Below, in pieces: positions 20,276-32,503 of a stretch of 64,000 nt of DNA. Source of the stretch: Ecdyonurus torrentis. Lineage: Eukaryota; Arthropoda; Insecta; Ephemeroptera; Heptageniidae. How positions within the stretch are numbered: position 1 is the stretch's first letter; the number at the start of each line of letters is the position of its first letter. Where the stretch lies: positions 35,182,305 to 35,246,304 of the forward strand of contig OX439131.1 of NCBI GenBank assembly GCA_949318235.1. Reading direction: 5' to 3'. The position numbers were made by a program, and so were the translations under genes. Under the pieces are notes generated by a model, which searched no databases, was not told the DNA's origin, and saw nothing but the letters and a program-made list of their open reading frames with translations.

Positions 20276-20471
20276 ATTTGATCAATTATTTAGCTATTTC
20301 AAAAAAGAATAAGTGGTAGTAAATTCATCAGCCACGTGTAACAAAAATAAGACAAAAATGACACCCCTAAAAAATCAATGCATAAATTTATTACTTTGTC
20401 TTTCACTTTTTTTGCAATCTGATTTGACCATCTAGATATAGTCTAGACATTTGTTTTTAAATCTTATGAAT

Positions 20472-20479
20472 TGACGTCA
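20472..20479. promoter_or_regulatory. CRE palindrome TGACGTCA
   Basis: Perfect CRE palindrome, about 200 bp upstream of the candidate last exon. Confidence 0.35.
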
Positions 20480-20689
20480 TGAAAGCCTCGTGATTTTTGC
20501 TTTCATATCACGTGATTGATCAGCTGTTGATATTTTAGCGGCCATATTGATCACACAAAAATTAACATATCTAGTAAAAACAATGGTATATAATATATAT
20601 TATCAGATAGATATAATGCAAATTGTATGTTTTTTTTGTTATGCCCAGGAATCACGTTGAGTGAAGCACGTTTATTTTACACCCCACAG

Positions 20690-20775
20690 TTACAGATATT
20701 TTTGCCTATAGTCACTTGACTGTTTCACTTCCGGTACTCACTTTACCATAAAATCAAGCACTCATGCATAATAAA
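20690..20775 (+). CDS. candidate 3'-terminal exon with stop and AATAAA
   Basis: A pyrimidine-rich acceptor (TTTATTTTACACCCCACAG) ends at 20689. After two bases the frame is open for 19 codons (starting TDIFAYSHLTVSLP) to a TAA at 20749-20751. An AATAAA signal lies 18 bp further (20770-20775). The two leading bases complete the phase-1 codon left by the exon at 17967-17985, so exons at 16016, 17967 and 20690 would together encode a peptide of about 30 residues. A one-in-three phase match is weak on its own. The product resembles nothing I know; a short-ORF or long non-coding transcript is equally possible. Confidence 0.3.
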
Positions 20776-21369
20776 TTATTGTTTCACTTGAAATATTCAC
20801 ACAAAATTATAATACATACCATGTATTATAAATTTATATAGATATTCATTTAAATAATATAATTGAAATATGAAATATATTATACACTTAAATAATTTAA
20901 TTAAAAAACAAAATACATTACATATTATATAGAAACCACAGAAAAAAAAATCAAAATGTATAAATTAATTTGTATCCATTATTTTTAATTGAATTGTTTA
21001 AAAATTAAAAAAAAAAAAATTTTGTTTAACAATGTTTGATTATCATCAGATCTAATCGTGAACCAAACAAAAAAAACTGTTCATATATAAGAATTTGATT
21101 ACTTTCTAAAGATGTCAGTAATTATATATTATCATTTTCAAATTATATGAAATAAAACCTATAACTATTATATTTTATGATAAATAATTCAATGTTGAAT
21201 GATAATCCTTTATATATGGTCACTGTACCCATTATATGAAGTTTTGATATATATCTTTCTAAAATAAATAAAATCTATAGAAGTATTTTATTTTTAGTAT
21301 GGCAAAAATGCACTGGGTCTATTTGTTTTATACTTCTTTAAACGAGGGAGACAAAAAAGAATCAGTGGT
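20776..21369. other. AT-rich DNA, no gene seen
   Basis: Unique AT-rich sequence without notable open frames or repeats. Confidence 0.6.
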
Positions 21370-21575
21370 ATGATTTTGTTTTATATTCTAAACGAGGATC
21401 ATTGTCCTAAATTGATTGATATGCGAATTTCTAATTTGTGAGTTCATTAAGTATTTGTAATTAATTTTTGAAAAATACTCGATGAACTAAAAAAAAAACA
21501 AAAAAAACAAAAATTAGAAATTCACATATTTATTGATTCAGAACGATGTCCTCTTTTAGAATTATGCAATAAAAT
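21370..21575. repeat. diverged fold-back inverted repeat
   Basis: Left arm CTAAACGAGGATCATTGTCC then TAAATTGATTG, right arm (reversed) CTAAAAGAGGACATCGTTCT then GAATCAATAAA; both arms then share GAATTTCTAATTT, and an inner pair GAGTTCATTAAGTATTT against its near complement continues towards the loop. Arms of about 75-90 bp match at perhaps three quarters of positions. It is probably an old MITE-like or fold-back insertion. No reading frame. Confidence 0.55.
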
Positions 21576-21939
21576 TACTCCCTCATTTTTTTCTTCATTG
21601 TTTGACTTATATTAAAAGAGCAAACTAAAGCAGAAACAGCTGGTAAAAAACAAGGACAACAAAGAATTTATGACCTTTACGATTTTCTATTCCATTTCTC
21701 ATAAAATTTCTATACCTTACTTTGAACTTTCTTAGTGTGTTAAATACTTAAGTGTATCAATGTTTTATAATGCAATGCAATGGAGAACAATTTTTGCATA
21801 TAATGGAGTAATTGAATTAGTCAGTACAATGTTTAAGGCACTTTACTTGGAAATAATTATTATATACAAACACTATTTTCCCGAGTGAGTGATTATATTA
21901 TATTTGAAATCAATAACGAGTGATTGGTACCATGACCAT

Positions 21940-22190
21940 AGATTTAGGTATGCAACAGTGAGTGAGCGAGTGAGGCTGGGGTTTGCTCTCTCTCTTTCTC
22001 TCACTCATGCACGCTGGTTGCAAGGCGGGCTGCTCGTGACGTGTCGTGACCCCGTGTGGCCCCGTGCGGCCAGCCAGCAGCACAGCACAGATTATAATAA
22101 TATGCAGATCACCGCTCGTTGTAGTGGGCAGCCAAGCGTATATACATCGCGCCGCACCAAAGCACCCCTCCATATAGTGCCATCATAGGA
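21940..22190. other. CpG-rich patch
   Basis: About 250 bp with far higher GC and CpG content than the surroundings, including a short imperfect tandem of GTGACC/CCGTGTGGCC/CCGTGCGGCC words at 22037-22070. Frames are open on both strands, as expected for low stop density in GC-rich DNA. It is a plausible promoter or first-exon patch, but no ATG with a donor is convincing. Confidence 0.35.
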
Positions 22191-22712
22191 AAAAACAACA
22201 AAATAATTCTAATTTTTACTCTTCACCTAGCAATTGAAATTCTAAAAATAGAAGTTTTTGCTTGAAAAGCCTATAATTACATAATATAATGCTAAAAATA
22301 GTAATTTTGAACATGATACTCTTTTTTTTTTCGCTAACATAATACTATGTGTATGTTTTTTTGTTTTTTTTTAACCTCTTCTAAAATAAAATTCTGAGTA
22401 TATAAATAGGTAAAACTTATTATGATCTTGTGATTATCATGTCAGGCATAAGAAATTTGTTAACGTAATCCATTTCCAATACAATAGAAAAAATTGATGA
22501 ACCCATTGACCTATACACAAGTCATCAAACTTTTCATGAAGTTACAGTTTTTTTTATACATAGGTATATATAAAAATTGTTTATTTCTTATCTATATGCC
22601 TGTTTTTCTCTGTTCCTTTTTAAAAATGATTCTCAATCAGATTAAAAAGTAGAATTACAAGGAAAATTATTTGGCATTGTTTCATTTTAAACTATAAGAA
22701 GTGTGTGTGTGC

Positions 22713-22765
<53 letters not shown>

Positions 22766-23813
22766 TAAATTATTTGGATATTCATACAAACTATATTAAC
22801 TACTGTATTCTAAAAAATCCAGCAGTAAAACATAAAACAGTAATTAAACTTTAAAGCACTTTTTGTTTGCATATCATACAAAAGAAAAAAAGCTATGAAA
22901 AATAACTAAAAAAAAAATCCATTTCACAGTTGAGAAAATATAAACTTTTAAGTTTTTAAATTATTTTATAATTATAAAACAAATAAAAACCTAGCACGAT
23001 AATGTTTAAGATTTTTTTTTAATACAAAAATCCTTACACGCTGTTATTATTATTATTACTATTTCAAGCTAATTTTTTTTAATAAAAAAGTTTCATGATG
23101 TTTCTTTTAAAAATAAACAAGGAGTTAAAAGAAAAGTTGGTATCCATTTATGTAGGAATGTTTACGCATGACAGTCAGCTGTGAGCAGCTTTATTATATA
23201 TAAAATCAAATTTAGTCTTTACGTACGTGTAAATAATTTTTTTTTCTTCAATGTAAATATTTCCCCTCTCCAGTGACATCTCATAAAAAGTCAACTTGAC
23301 ATACAAAAATAAATATAACATTTTTTGACGTAAACTGTCAAGTTATTTTGGGTTTGTAAACTTAAATCGTTTTTTTTTTTTTTTTTTTTTTTTTTTCCAG
23401 AAACGGAGGAAAAAAAGGTCTTATATGATAAATTTGGAAATTAAAATTTAAAAATAAATGAAATATCTTATTAGTAATATTACTAAAGCTTAAAATTATT
23501 ATGAATTTTTAAGTAAAATATAATTCTTACAGACTTGAATCCTTAAAAACTTCGGTTATATTTGTGTATACTAAAATGGACGTTGATATAATTTCTAATT
23601 TCTTCAGCTTTGAATTTTGGCACTAAACTTTTTAAAATTCTTTTCATTCGTCATAAAATGTACAAGCTAATGGTAACTATTACACAATATACATATAGTT
23701 ATTTATTAAACGTGACATATTTAAATTTTTCATATATGTAGAGAGACATACACCCAATGAATAAGAAAGCAAATAGTTTTGATGAGTGATGTTACATCCA
23801 TATAAATTTGTTA

Positions 23814-23854
<41 letters not shown>

Positions 23855-24253
23855 AAGAAGAAACAGCCTCGTCTCGTCTTATTCACTAGTCTAAATGATA
23901 CTGAATGTTTAGTCAAAAATGATATTTCTGTATGTCATACGTAAGAGTATGTGCTTGCATTGCCAGTGAAACTTTTTTTGGAGACGTTGTTTACTTCTCC
24001 AGTAAACGAGAGAACGAACGGTCCAGACGAGATCTCCTATGTATACACCCAAGTTTTCTCTCTCTCTCTCTCTCTTTCTCTTGCTATAATATGGTGTAGG
24101 AGGCATATGGCGTTTCACTCAACTCGTGCCAGAAACAGCAACCCTGCTTGTTATTATGATGGTTTAAACTTTAGTAAGACTCTCAGAAACACAACACACA
24201 ATGCTATTTCGTAATGCATATACTACTGGAATTTTACCACAAATTGGCATATG

Positions 24254-24256
<3 letters not shown>
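22191..24256. other. AT-rich DNA with purine tracts, no gene seen
   Basis: Contains (GA)n at 22717-22762 preceded by (GT)5, a 27-T run at 23370-23396, (AG)n at 23819-23851 and a short TC tract at 24057-24080. A perfect 7-bp hairpin GTTTACT-AGTAAAC occurs near 23990. No gene supported. Confidence 0.55.

Positions 24257-24329
<73 letters not shown>
24257..24329. repeat. (TA)n microsatellite, 73 bp
   Basis: Pure TA array. Confidence 0.97.
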
Positions 24330-24335
<6 letters not shown>

Positions 24336-25153
24336 CACACATTATATTTCTCATATTATGTATGTGTACTATATGCGACACAAATTCTCTATAGAACTTG
24401 CTTGTAAATTTGACAGATATATTTTATAGCTTTTAGTATAACAGCAATTTTTATTTTTTTAAATATATTATTTATTTACACAAAAATGTTTTATTTCATG
24501 TTATTTTGCAGTATTCTATATATTTAAAATATTAAAAAAAAAAGAAGAAAAAGAGAAGAAGATCGCACTTTTTATTATTATTATAATTACATTTTTATTA
24601 CTATATATAACAATTTTTTATTTATTTATTTTGCTAAATTTACAAATCCTTTTATAGTCATTTTAACTTAAAATCATAAATTAAGAGTTAAACTTTTAAA
24701 TAACATATATATCAAGTATGTGTTAGAATTTTAAACGTTTAAATTCTAAATATAATAAATCTCTTTTTAATAATTTAAATCTTCAATAAATTCTCATAAT
24801 ATTTTCCCGCCTTATGAAGAAAATAAATAGGTATATATTTTGTATAACATAATTTGCAGGTATTAAACTAATATATCTTAATGCAACATGAAATGTTTTT
24901 AGACCATACTTATTTAGAAGAATATATACCATGATATAGGGCATCGTGTTATAATCTCTAATACCATGCAAATAATATTACTATGCGGTACTATATTTTT
25001 TTATAATATACTTTATATAAAACACTTTTTTGAATATGCATTTATATAAAATATATGTAATATTATGTGAGTGGGTAAAATACTATTAACTAGATGTGTC
25101 ATGTAAATATATGTAACCGGATGTCTGTTATGAAGTAGCCATTTTGGTGCTCA

Positions 25154-25236
<83 letters not shown>

Positions 25237-26280
25237 ATAGAGTATTATAATAATCTATATTATATACTAAAATATTAGCATAGATATACTCATAGTCACT
25301 AAACCAACCCACCACCACCATATTATATCGCTCAAGCAATACGTCAACATAATCATAAATAATAAACGACCGGCGGGTTATAAATAATTAATTTTCATAT
25401 ATTATTATATATACAAAAGATCATATATAAAAAAACATGTTCACTTTTATATTTTCTATGTTTATATTCAGGTATCTGGTATACTCTAATGTACGTCTAT
25501 ATTATATATCATGATAAAGCGAGGAACAATATTTTTTATAATATTATACTTTTATTTTGATGTTTAAAATAAAAATATTATTATTGATAAAAGTAAAATC
25601 ATGACAGTATACAAATTATATATTTTTAGAAGTTTTATATTAGAGAGAGAGAGCGAGAGAGAGAGAGAGAGTTATGAGACAGCTCATCTATATATCAGAT
25701 TTTATTAAGTTTCAATATAAATGCATAACATTATTATTTTTTGCTAGTATTATAGTAAGATTTTAGATAATATGTAAAGAGTATATCAAAATTATGTACG
25801 AGAAAAAAATGTTACTTTAAAAATTTACTATATATTTTTAATTTAGTTTCTAAAAAATGTATATTAACAAAATATTTTGAACACACTAATTTGAAAATTT
25901 CTCACAAATTTTAACATAAAGAATAAAAAATTGAACTCTAGATATGATTTTATAGTATATTATTTATTTCAAGTTTCAATATTCAATCACTAACACACTC
26001 AAATCATATAATAATAAACTTTATATTTTTGTAAGCAAGCTGCCTCATTATTGAAAAATTATTGTAACATGAAATGGAAATCCATTGTATTATTGGCACA
26101 AGCAAACGACATACATTTAAATATTGATTGTAATAGAAATAAGACATTGTATTATGTATATTATTCTATATATTTCTCGTGCAGGGCACCTTTAAAAAAA
26201 AAAGTTTTAACTTATAAAAAATCAATCAATCTAAAACGTTCAGTTTATATAGAATATTTTTATATGTAAAGTAAAGCAGC
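24330..26280. other. AT-rich DNA, no gene seen
   Basis: Very AT-rich. Contains the (TA)n array listed at 25157-25233 and an interrupted (AG)n at 25642-25671. No gene-like frame. Confidence 0.6.
25157..25233. repeat. (TA)n microsatellite, 77 bp
   Basis: Pure TA array, about 38 units. Confidence 0.97.
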
Positions 26281-26284
26281 ATGG

Positions 26285-26370
26285 TATATAAATGGTGCCT
26301 TTATAACATTTCACACTTTGAATTTCTAAACGAAGCGTATATAAAATGCTTTGTTTCTCTCATACAGTTA
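26285..26370 (+). promoter_or_regulatory. two TATA-like words with initiator-like sites (weak)
   Basis: TATATAAA at 26285-26292 has TTCACAC about 28 bp downstream, and TATATAAA at 26338-26345 has CATACAGTTAGT about 28 bp downstream. Spacing fits a TATA-initiator pair, but both words are expected often in this composition, and no coding exon follows on the plus strand. Confidence 0.12.
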
Positions 26371-26872
26371 GTACTGCACAGTACTTGCGCTCTCTTCTCT
26401 CTCTCTTGTATTATATATTCGCATAGTTATAGTTATTTATAAGTATGAACTCACATAAAGTCGCATATAATTTGTGTGTGACGTTAAAAATTTCACTACA
26501 TTTTTATGATCACTGTACAATAAACAGTTCGTATTTCTTTTTCTATTCTTTTATTTTTTTTCTCCGTATACACAATGTTTAAAAAATATTTTAAATGTAT
26601 ACAGTTTTATGGAATGTGTATGTAGTAGACACTTGGTTGAAAAATGCATTACACATATTATAATGGAGATTTGTCAGTCTACCATTTTTATGTCTCTCTT
26701 ATATTTTCTATATAGTTAAATGTTAATAATAATAATAAAATAAAAAGTTAAAAAAAAACAAACAAACAGTGTTTTGCAATGATATTATTCTTAAAGAAGA
26801 GTTAAAAAAAAATAAAAAAATAAAAAAGCCAGGCGTCTCAAAAAAAATAAACTTTAGAAATCGAGTACTTCA

Positions 26873-26982
26873 ACTCACCCCATATATGACGTCATCAGCA
26901 TTGTGTTTGCAGCCTCCTCAGGCTGTCTTGCTCTCGGCGCCATGGCTGTTGTACAACTCTCAGACGCGCCGTCGCCATCTTG
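26873..26982 (-). CDS. candidate first coding exon with GTGAGT donor
   Basis: On the minus strand, CAAGATGGCGAC (26982-26971) resembles the YY1/Pho-type start-site element. Downstream, an ATG in an ideal start context (CAGCCATGGCG, A at 26943) opens 21 codons beginning MAPRARQPEEAANT and then meets a consensus GTGAGT donor at 26878-26873, leaving phase 2. The exon is GC-rich (patch 26880-26980) in AT-rich DNA. The ATG in the upstream element opens a separate 27-codon frame that overlaps and stops before the donor. A CRE palindrome lies inside the exon (26887-26894). I could not find the next exon. No homology recognised. Confidence 0.4.
26887..26894. promoter_or_regulatory. CRE palindrome TGACGTCA
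   Basis: Perfect CRE palindrome within the candidate minus-strand first exon, so it may be a start-proximal control site. Confidence 0.35.
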
Positions 26983-27631
26983 AAAAATCAAAAGCAACAG
27001 TTTTAACACTAAAACACTTTTTATTATTATTATCTTTCGTATACATTAAGTTTTATTTATTTAAAAAAAAGAGTCTATAATGTGTCACATTTCAATCATT
27101 GTCACGAAACAATAATGCCATATTAATTAATTTACATATAGCTGTGTATATACACGTTTATTTATTTGTACTTATTGTATTATCATCAGGATGGTAAAAA
27201 TCTCAAACTGTTCAGTTTCCATTTATATAAACATAAAAAAATATTTCATTGATCAAACAAAACAATTGAACCGTGATACACTTTATCATGAATTTAACAA
27301 ACTGTATTAATTCTTTTTTTTTTTCCGTCATATAATATGATAGTGTAAAAAATACGCATACGCTTAAACAAATTTATTATACTTTATTATACTGTACATG
27401 TCTAGAGAGTTTTGTTATATTATTATCTATCATCATATCCCATGTTTTTCACGTTCCTGTTTTATATGAATTATTTGGAAAAATAAAAAAATAAAAAGAC
27501 TCATTTAAATTTAAAAAAATATACTCAACTTGAATATTAAAAAAGTAGAGATTATTTTTAAAATGTACTGCCGTATAATAATTGAGTTAAAAAATCCAAC
27601 ATCGTTCTCGCTTCGCCTAGCAAATCTCTTT

Positions 27632-27633
<2 letters not shown>

Positions 27634-27681
<48 letters not shown>
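27634..27681. repeat. (CT)n microsatellite, 48 bp
   Basis: Pure CT array, 25 bp upstream of a long G run. Confidence 0.97.
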
Positions 27682-27685
<4 letters not shown>

Positions 27686-27706
27686 TTTGTTCTACCCTGG
27701 TAATGC

Positions 27707-27752
27707 GGGGGGGGGGGGGGGGGAGGGCAAGCGGGTGGATGGGGGGTGGGGG
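27707..27752 (+). other. poly-G and G-quadruplex motif
   Basis: A 17-G run (27707-27723) is followed by GGG at 27725-27727 and 27733-27735, six G at 27741-27746 and five G at 27748-27752. Several four-tract G-quadruplex arrangements are possible on the plus strand. It is one of very few G-rich segments in the window. Confidence 0.8.
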
Positions 27753-27933
27753 TTGCTAGCACGTCGCTCTAAGGGAGGAAATTGAGCTTAAATTAATTTT
27801 GACGTTGATTCTAAATTAAAAGACTAAACTGGCAACAAGGTGCAAAGTGATTTGACAACGTCGTAATGAGGCTTCCTGCACGACTTTAATCAACACTTTC
27901 ATTGCGTCATTAAAATGTTGCAAATTGATACAA

Positions 27934-27971
27934 GTTCGATTCCAGAACACTTTGATAGAATAACGTTAAGA

Positions 27972-28004
<33 letters not shown>
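27934..28004 (+). repeat. B-box-like site before a 28-A run; possible SINE remnant (weak)
   Basis: GTTCGATTCC at 27934-27943 matches the RNA polymerase III B box, and a 28-A run follows at 27977-28004. No convincing A box or tRNA fold lies upstream, so this is not a tRNA gene. A decayed SINE is possible. Confidence 0.15.
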
Positions 28005-28008
<4 letters not shown>

Positions 28009-28138
28009 TGTTCTTTGTGTAAAAATTAGTTTGTATAAAAATGTGATATATATTCAGCACATATTACAGCATATAATACAGCATATGTTGTCAATGTGTA
28101 CTACATAACAATGAGAAAATATTATGTAGTTTTGGACT

Positions 28139-28160
28139 ATATATATATATATATATATAT

Positions 28161-28217
<57 letters not shown>
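28139..28217. repeat. (TA)n microsatellite with phase slips
   Basis: TA array of 79 bp broken once by AATAATAT. Confidence 0.97.
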
Positions 28218-28221
<4 letters not shown>

Positions 28222-28635
28222 AAAAATAGCCCAACAAAGATTTTGTGTATGATATTTCGGCATTATTATTTAAAAAGTCCTTCAGAAGAAATTTACGAGC
28301 CTTAGAGTTGGACTTAGTTATAATAATTAAAAAATAATAATACATAGCAGCATTATAGTTTTAAATAAGAAATAAAACAAAAATAAATTAATTTAATCCT
28401 TATTTATTCTATTTCATATTATGTATAATATTATATATACTGCAGTATATAATAATTTACCCCTTCTATATATCTTGATTTTTTTTTTTTTTTTTTTTTT
28501 TGACCAATTTATTTTAAATGATCATACAGAAAATATAAAATAAAAGGAATCACAATTTTTAAAATAATAATAAATTACTTCAAGTGCAAAAAAAAAAAAA
28601 AAAAAAAAAAAAAATCTATGGACTGTTTTAAATGA

Positions 28636-28643
28636 TGACGTCA
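28636..28643. promoter_or_regulatory. CRE palindrome TGACGTCA next to TATAAAG
   Basis: Perfect CRE followed immediately by ATATAAAG on the plus strand. A half-site TGACG recurs at about 28734. No coding exon follows. Confidence 0.35.
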
Positions 28644-29141
28644 TATAAAGTGAGAAATAATTTGCAGTGCAAACGTATGACAGTAATGGGGTAGGCTATA
28701 AAGCTTTCTCTCATTACTGAAATCTCGCGTAATGACGTATAATAACGACACTGCATAACGCGACTCCCGAGAGAGAGAGAGAGAGAGAACTACATACTAT
28801 GCTAGAAATTTATTTTTACACCCTCTCTTGTACGATCAACGTTATACCATATTATAATAAAGAATACTGTGTTATACTGTGTATATTATAACTTTTTATT
28901 TTTTATTTCACATGTATATATACAATATACACCCTATATATATATTATAATATAATCTAGTATCTAGAAAATTATATCGTGCAAAAATATATTAATAAAA
29001 ACTTTAAACCTCCCTTTTATATTAATATATTTCTAAACAACTGATTATGCATGTGATTATTTTGTTCATTATAATTTAATATGCATTTTTACTTCTTTTT
29101 TATTTGTAAATATACGACACATTCCAAATTGTTGAGTTGAA

Positions 29142-29268
<127 letters not shown>

Positions 29269-30659
29269 TCATATTATATAGCGGAATTTGAGCTGTACAC
29301 TGTGTAACATTTTTAATTAAAAAATATTTTTTAACAATTTATAAATCATTATAATATTTCATGATGTAAAATTTATAAAATATATATAACATTTTATTCA
29401 TTATTAATTACGATGGTACATTAATTAAAAAAAATTCATTTATTAAAATGAATTCAATTCATATTGAGATTTTTTTTTATTAATACGCACTCACTCACTG
29501 CGAATTCTCATTAAATTTTGATTTGTTTTTTTCGATATTTGTATTTTATTGATTTATTATACGTGATTGAATGTGACAAACAAAAAATTGTAGGAGGACA
29601 GCAAGTATATAAAAAAAGAGTGTAAAACAAAAAGGTAAAAAACAAAACACAGAAAGAATTGAGTTGTTACTATAGCGTAAAATAAAGTTCTATAGATTTT
29701 TATCAATTTAATGAATTGTATAGTTAGCATGTAGGTAACAAAAAGGTGTAGGATATATTTGTAATTATAAAAATGTAAAAGTGCCTTATCTGATGTTGAA
29801 ATTAACTTATTCGAGCAGTGATGAAATGGCAATAGATCTTATAACGTGTTAAGTTGGTTGCTGTGCTTCAGGGGCTTGTTAGAGGGAAGTGTCAATTTCT
29901 AACATGGAAATTTTATGTTCTGTAAGATAAGACATAAAAAAAAGAGGTAAAAAAAAAAAATGAAGAGTAAAAAAATAATGAGCTAGCACACTTACTTCAT
30001 TATAAAAACGTACTAAATTTTATTAGACTGTGACACATAAAAAAAATATACCTTTATTTCCATACTTTTTTTTTTATTTCTTTTGCATATTTTTTCTTAA
30101 TTTATATTTTTATTCTTATAATGGTAACTTTTTGGTTTTATATGAACATTCTTTCATGTTATATAGACTTTTGGCACTAGTTGCTAATATCAAATTTAAA
30201 AAAATTATTTTTCTTTAATTTTTTTTTTAATTTTTTTTTTTTTTTTAGTCTTTGAATATTATACAAAGAAAAATTAAAGTAAGCTTGGCAAAGTTTAAAT
30301 ACATTTTCCGTAATAATAATAAAAAAAAAACCTTTAACTTTACCAAAAGAAAGAAAATATGTGTAACGAACTTAAGTATATGTATATTTTATATATAATA
30401 TAACAATTTCTTTATAAGGTTGTCACTATGTATATCATATTATTTTAAACTAAAAATGTAAACTAATTAGTTAAAAATGTGTCTCATCTTCTCCGATGAT
30501 GTTATTTAAAAAAAGAGACTTTTTCGAAACTCATAAATGCGCATTCATAGAGAGCGGTCAATATACAGAAAAGAAGAGGCCTGAAAGACGTGATTCTTTG
30601 TAGTGGTTTGGCATTACGTTACTCAAGCGAGCCACACTTGAAAATGATCACGACTACGT

Positions 30660-30694
30660 GGTCTTAAAGGAAGAAGAAGAATAAGGAGGAGGAG

Positions 30695-30723
<29 letters not shown>
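30660..30723 (-). other. strong acceptor-like polypyrimidine tract
   Basis: On the minus strand a 29-T run leads into CTCCTCCTCC, TTATTCTTCTTCTTCC and then TTTAAG at about 30665. The downstream frames stop after 12-14 codons, so no coding exon can be claimed. The tract looks like a good splice acceptor but low complexity DNA gives the same picture. Confidence 0.2.
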
Positions 30724-30725
<2 letters not shown>

Positions 30726-31534
30726 TATACTCTGCCGGATGGACAATAAAATAACCGCACTTTTACAGAACGCACAAGATAAAAAAAATATAATGATATA
30801 TTAAGTAATAAATTGTAAGTGTTCAACCTTAAATAATTTTTTTTTTTGGCTTACGTTTTCAAGAATAGAAAGCTATTATCTAAAAAAAATATCAATAAAA
30901 TAATTATTTATTAAGATATAATAATAATTGAGTTTTAATATATTGAGTTGAACTTACTGTTAGCTATGGCTGCTTTATGTATAAACCACGGGTACAAACA
31001 TTATTTGTTACAAAATATTTTGTTATTATTTAGGTAATAAAACAGAAGTCAATAAAATGTAGTAAACAACTTTGAATATTTCCTTGGCAAATTCATACTA
31101 TAATATTTAATTATTAATTCAATATAACATGAAGAGAGTATATAAGGAAAGGTGTGTGTACTATAAATGTTGTATAATATGACATCTCGTATAAATTTGA
31201 CAGCGCAACTTCGTAATTTCAAAATATAATTAAATTTTTATTTTATAACTCTCTTGCTATAAAGCGACATAATTTACTTATAGAATATTTTCTGAAAAGT
31301 AAATGACATTATTATAAAATTAAGTTAAAGACATTAATGTTATACATAACTTAGATTTTAATATCATGTAAATTTATACGGGGGTCTCTCAATCTTCTTC
31401 TTCTTCTTTTTCTTTTTTTAAGAGAGAAAAATAATAAAAATGAATTTTGTATAAATATTATTATGTAGCAGTTCATGGTAAAATTCTGAATTTTGTTGTA
31501 GTGAAAAATGTAAGACTTGCAAATTCTGCATTTC

Positions 31535-31585
<51 letters not shown>

Positions 31586-32098
31586 CATCAGTTTCTGCAT
31601 AATTGCATTTTCCAAAAAGTCAAATTATTTTCATAAATGCAGATTAAGAAATATATTAGTGTATGTTATATATTCATTTCGGAACTACTGTATATGAATT
31701 AGGGTAGTAAGGGTTACATCTTCAATTCTAAGGCACTTATACATTGCAGTATTACTACTGTTGTACAAATATTTGAATAACTAAACCAACCATCCAATTT
31801 AAATGCATTCTATATATAGTTTTTTTTTTAATGAAGTTGAAAATGTTAACCCCTAAAACAGTTTGTATATTTTAAAGTGGACACATCATGAAATAATTAG
31901 AAATTTGTGGGGAGTGGTTGAAGAATTGCTTGTAATATAAGGATTCATCCATCAGAGAATTCTTAAAAAGGGTTGCATCTATATAGTAAGCAAGCAAGCA
32001 AGCAAGCTATAACAGATTGAAACAAAGTCTTGTGAAAGTTAATCCCCTGGAGTTGTTCCTTTGGTTCGCTTGTTGCAATTAAATCGAGGAAGTACGCC

Positions 32099-32149
<51 letters not shown>

Positions 32150-32220
32150 TCACTCACTCTCTCACTCTTTCTCCGTGTGTCTACGCACCAAAGTCATGCA
32201 GAGAGAGAGAGATGTGCTAT
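30724..32220. other. AT-rich DNA with CT tracts, no gene seen
   Basis: Contains (CT)n at 31537-31582 (46 bp), five AAGC units near 31988-32006, and (TC)n at 32104-32145 followed by CACT/CTCACT words. No gene supported. Confidence 0.6.
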
Positions 32221-32222
32221 AT

Positions 32223-32236
32223 GTCGCCATGGAAAC
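32223..32236 (+). promoter_or_regulatory. RFX X-box, perfect consensus match
   Basis: GTCGCCATGGAAAC fits the 14-bp X-box consensus RYYNYYATRRNRAC at every position. RFX factors bind X-boxes upstream of ciliary genes; in arthropods these act in ciliated sensory neurons. A degenerate CT tract lies just upstream. The nearest open frame with a possible secretion signal starts about 540 bp downstream. Confidence 0.4.
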
Positions 32237-32472
32237 CTAACACATCCAAGCCAAGGCAAAATCCCAACACGTTCAATTAATCACAAAACTTAGAGAGAAG
32301 CAAACCTGAGAAAAACCTTCATTTAATTAGAGTTTAAAATGAAATTCTGTTGAAAATATTTACAACTTTTGAAGTAAAGTTTAATGTGAAAAGTGTGAGA
32401 AAAACATTTCAAGAGAGAGAATTGTAAATTTTATACTTCGTCGTATCAGAAATAACTTTCTCAGGAATTCTT

Positions 32473-32503
<31 letters not shown>

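Larger units (their letters stand above)
17992..20689 (+). other. putative second intron; repeats and one alternative exon
   Basis: Holds a 29-T run (18775-18803), (AG)n at 19096-19149, and a tetranucleotide block (AAAT with an inner AATG variant, then CAAT) at 20143-20275. A second acceptor, CATTGCAG ending at 19293, is followed by about 65 bp open in all three frames; with the phase-1 exon at 17985 it would encode 20-odd codons to a TAA, but it has no good donor. Confidence 0.4.

Noticed and set aside
22640..22680. Minus-strand frame starting MKQCQIIFLVILLF, signal-peptide-like
   Set aside because: Ends after about 21 codons and is what Ile/Leu/Phe-rich AT sequence gives by chance.
23370..23400. 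27-T run ending CCAG, acceptor-like on the plus strand
   Set aside because: No open exon with a donor follows; a homopolymer gives this by chance.
23531..23570. Minus-strand 40-nt segment between TTTTAG and GTAAGA, open in one frame
   Set aside because: Phase does not fit the nearby first exon at 26879, the segment is AT-biased, and such short open segments are common here.
27860..27950. Possible tRNA around the B-box-like word
   Set aside because: No acceptor stem, anticodon arm or A box can be formed.
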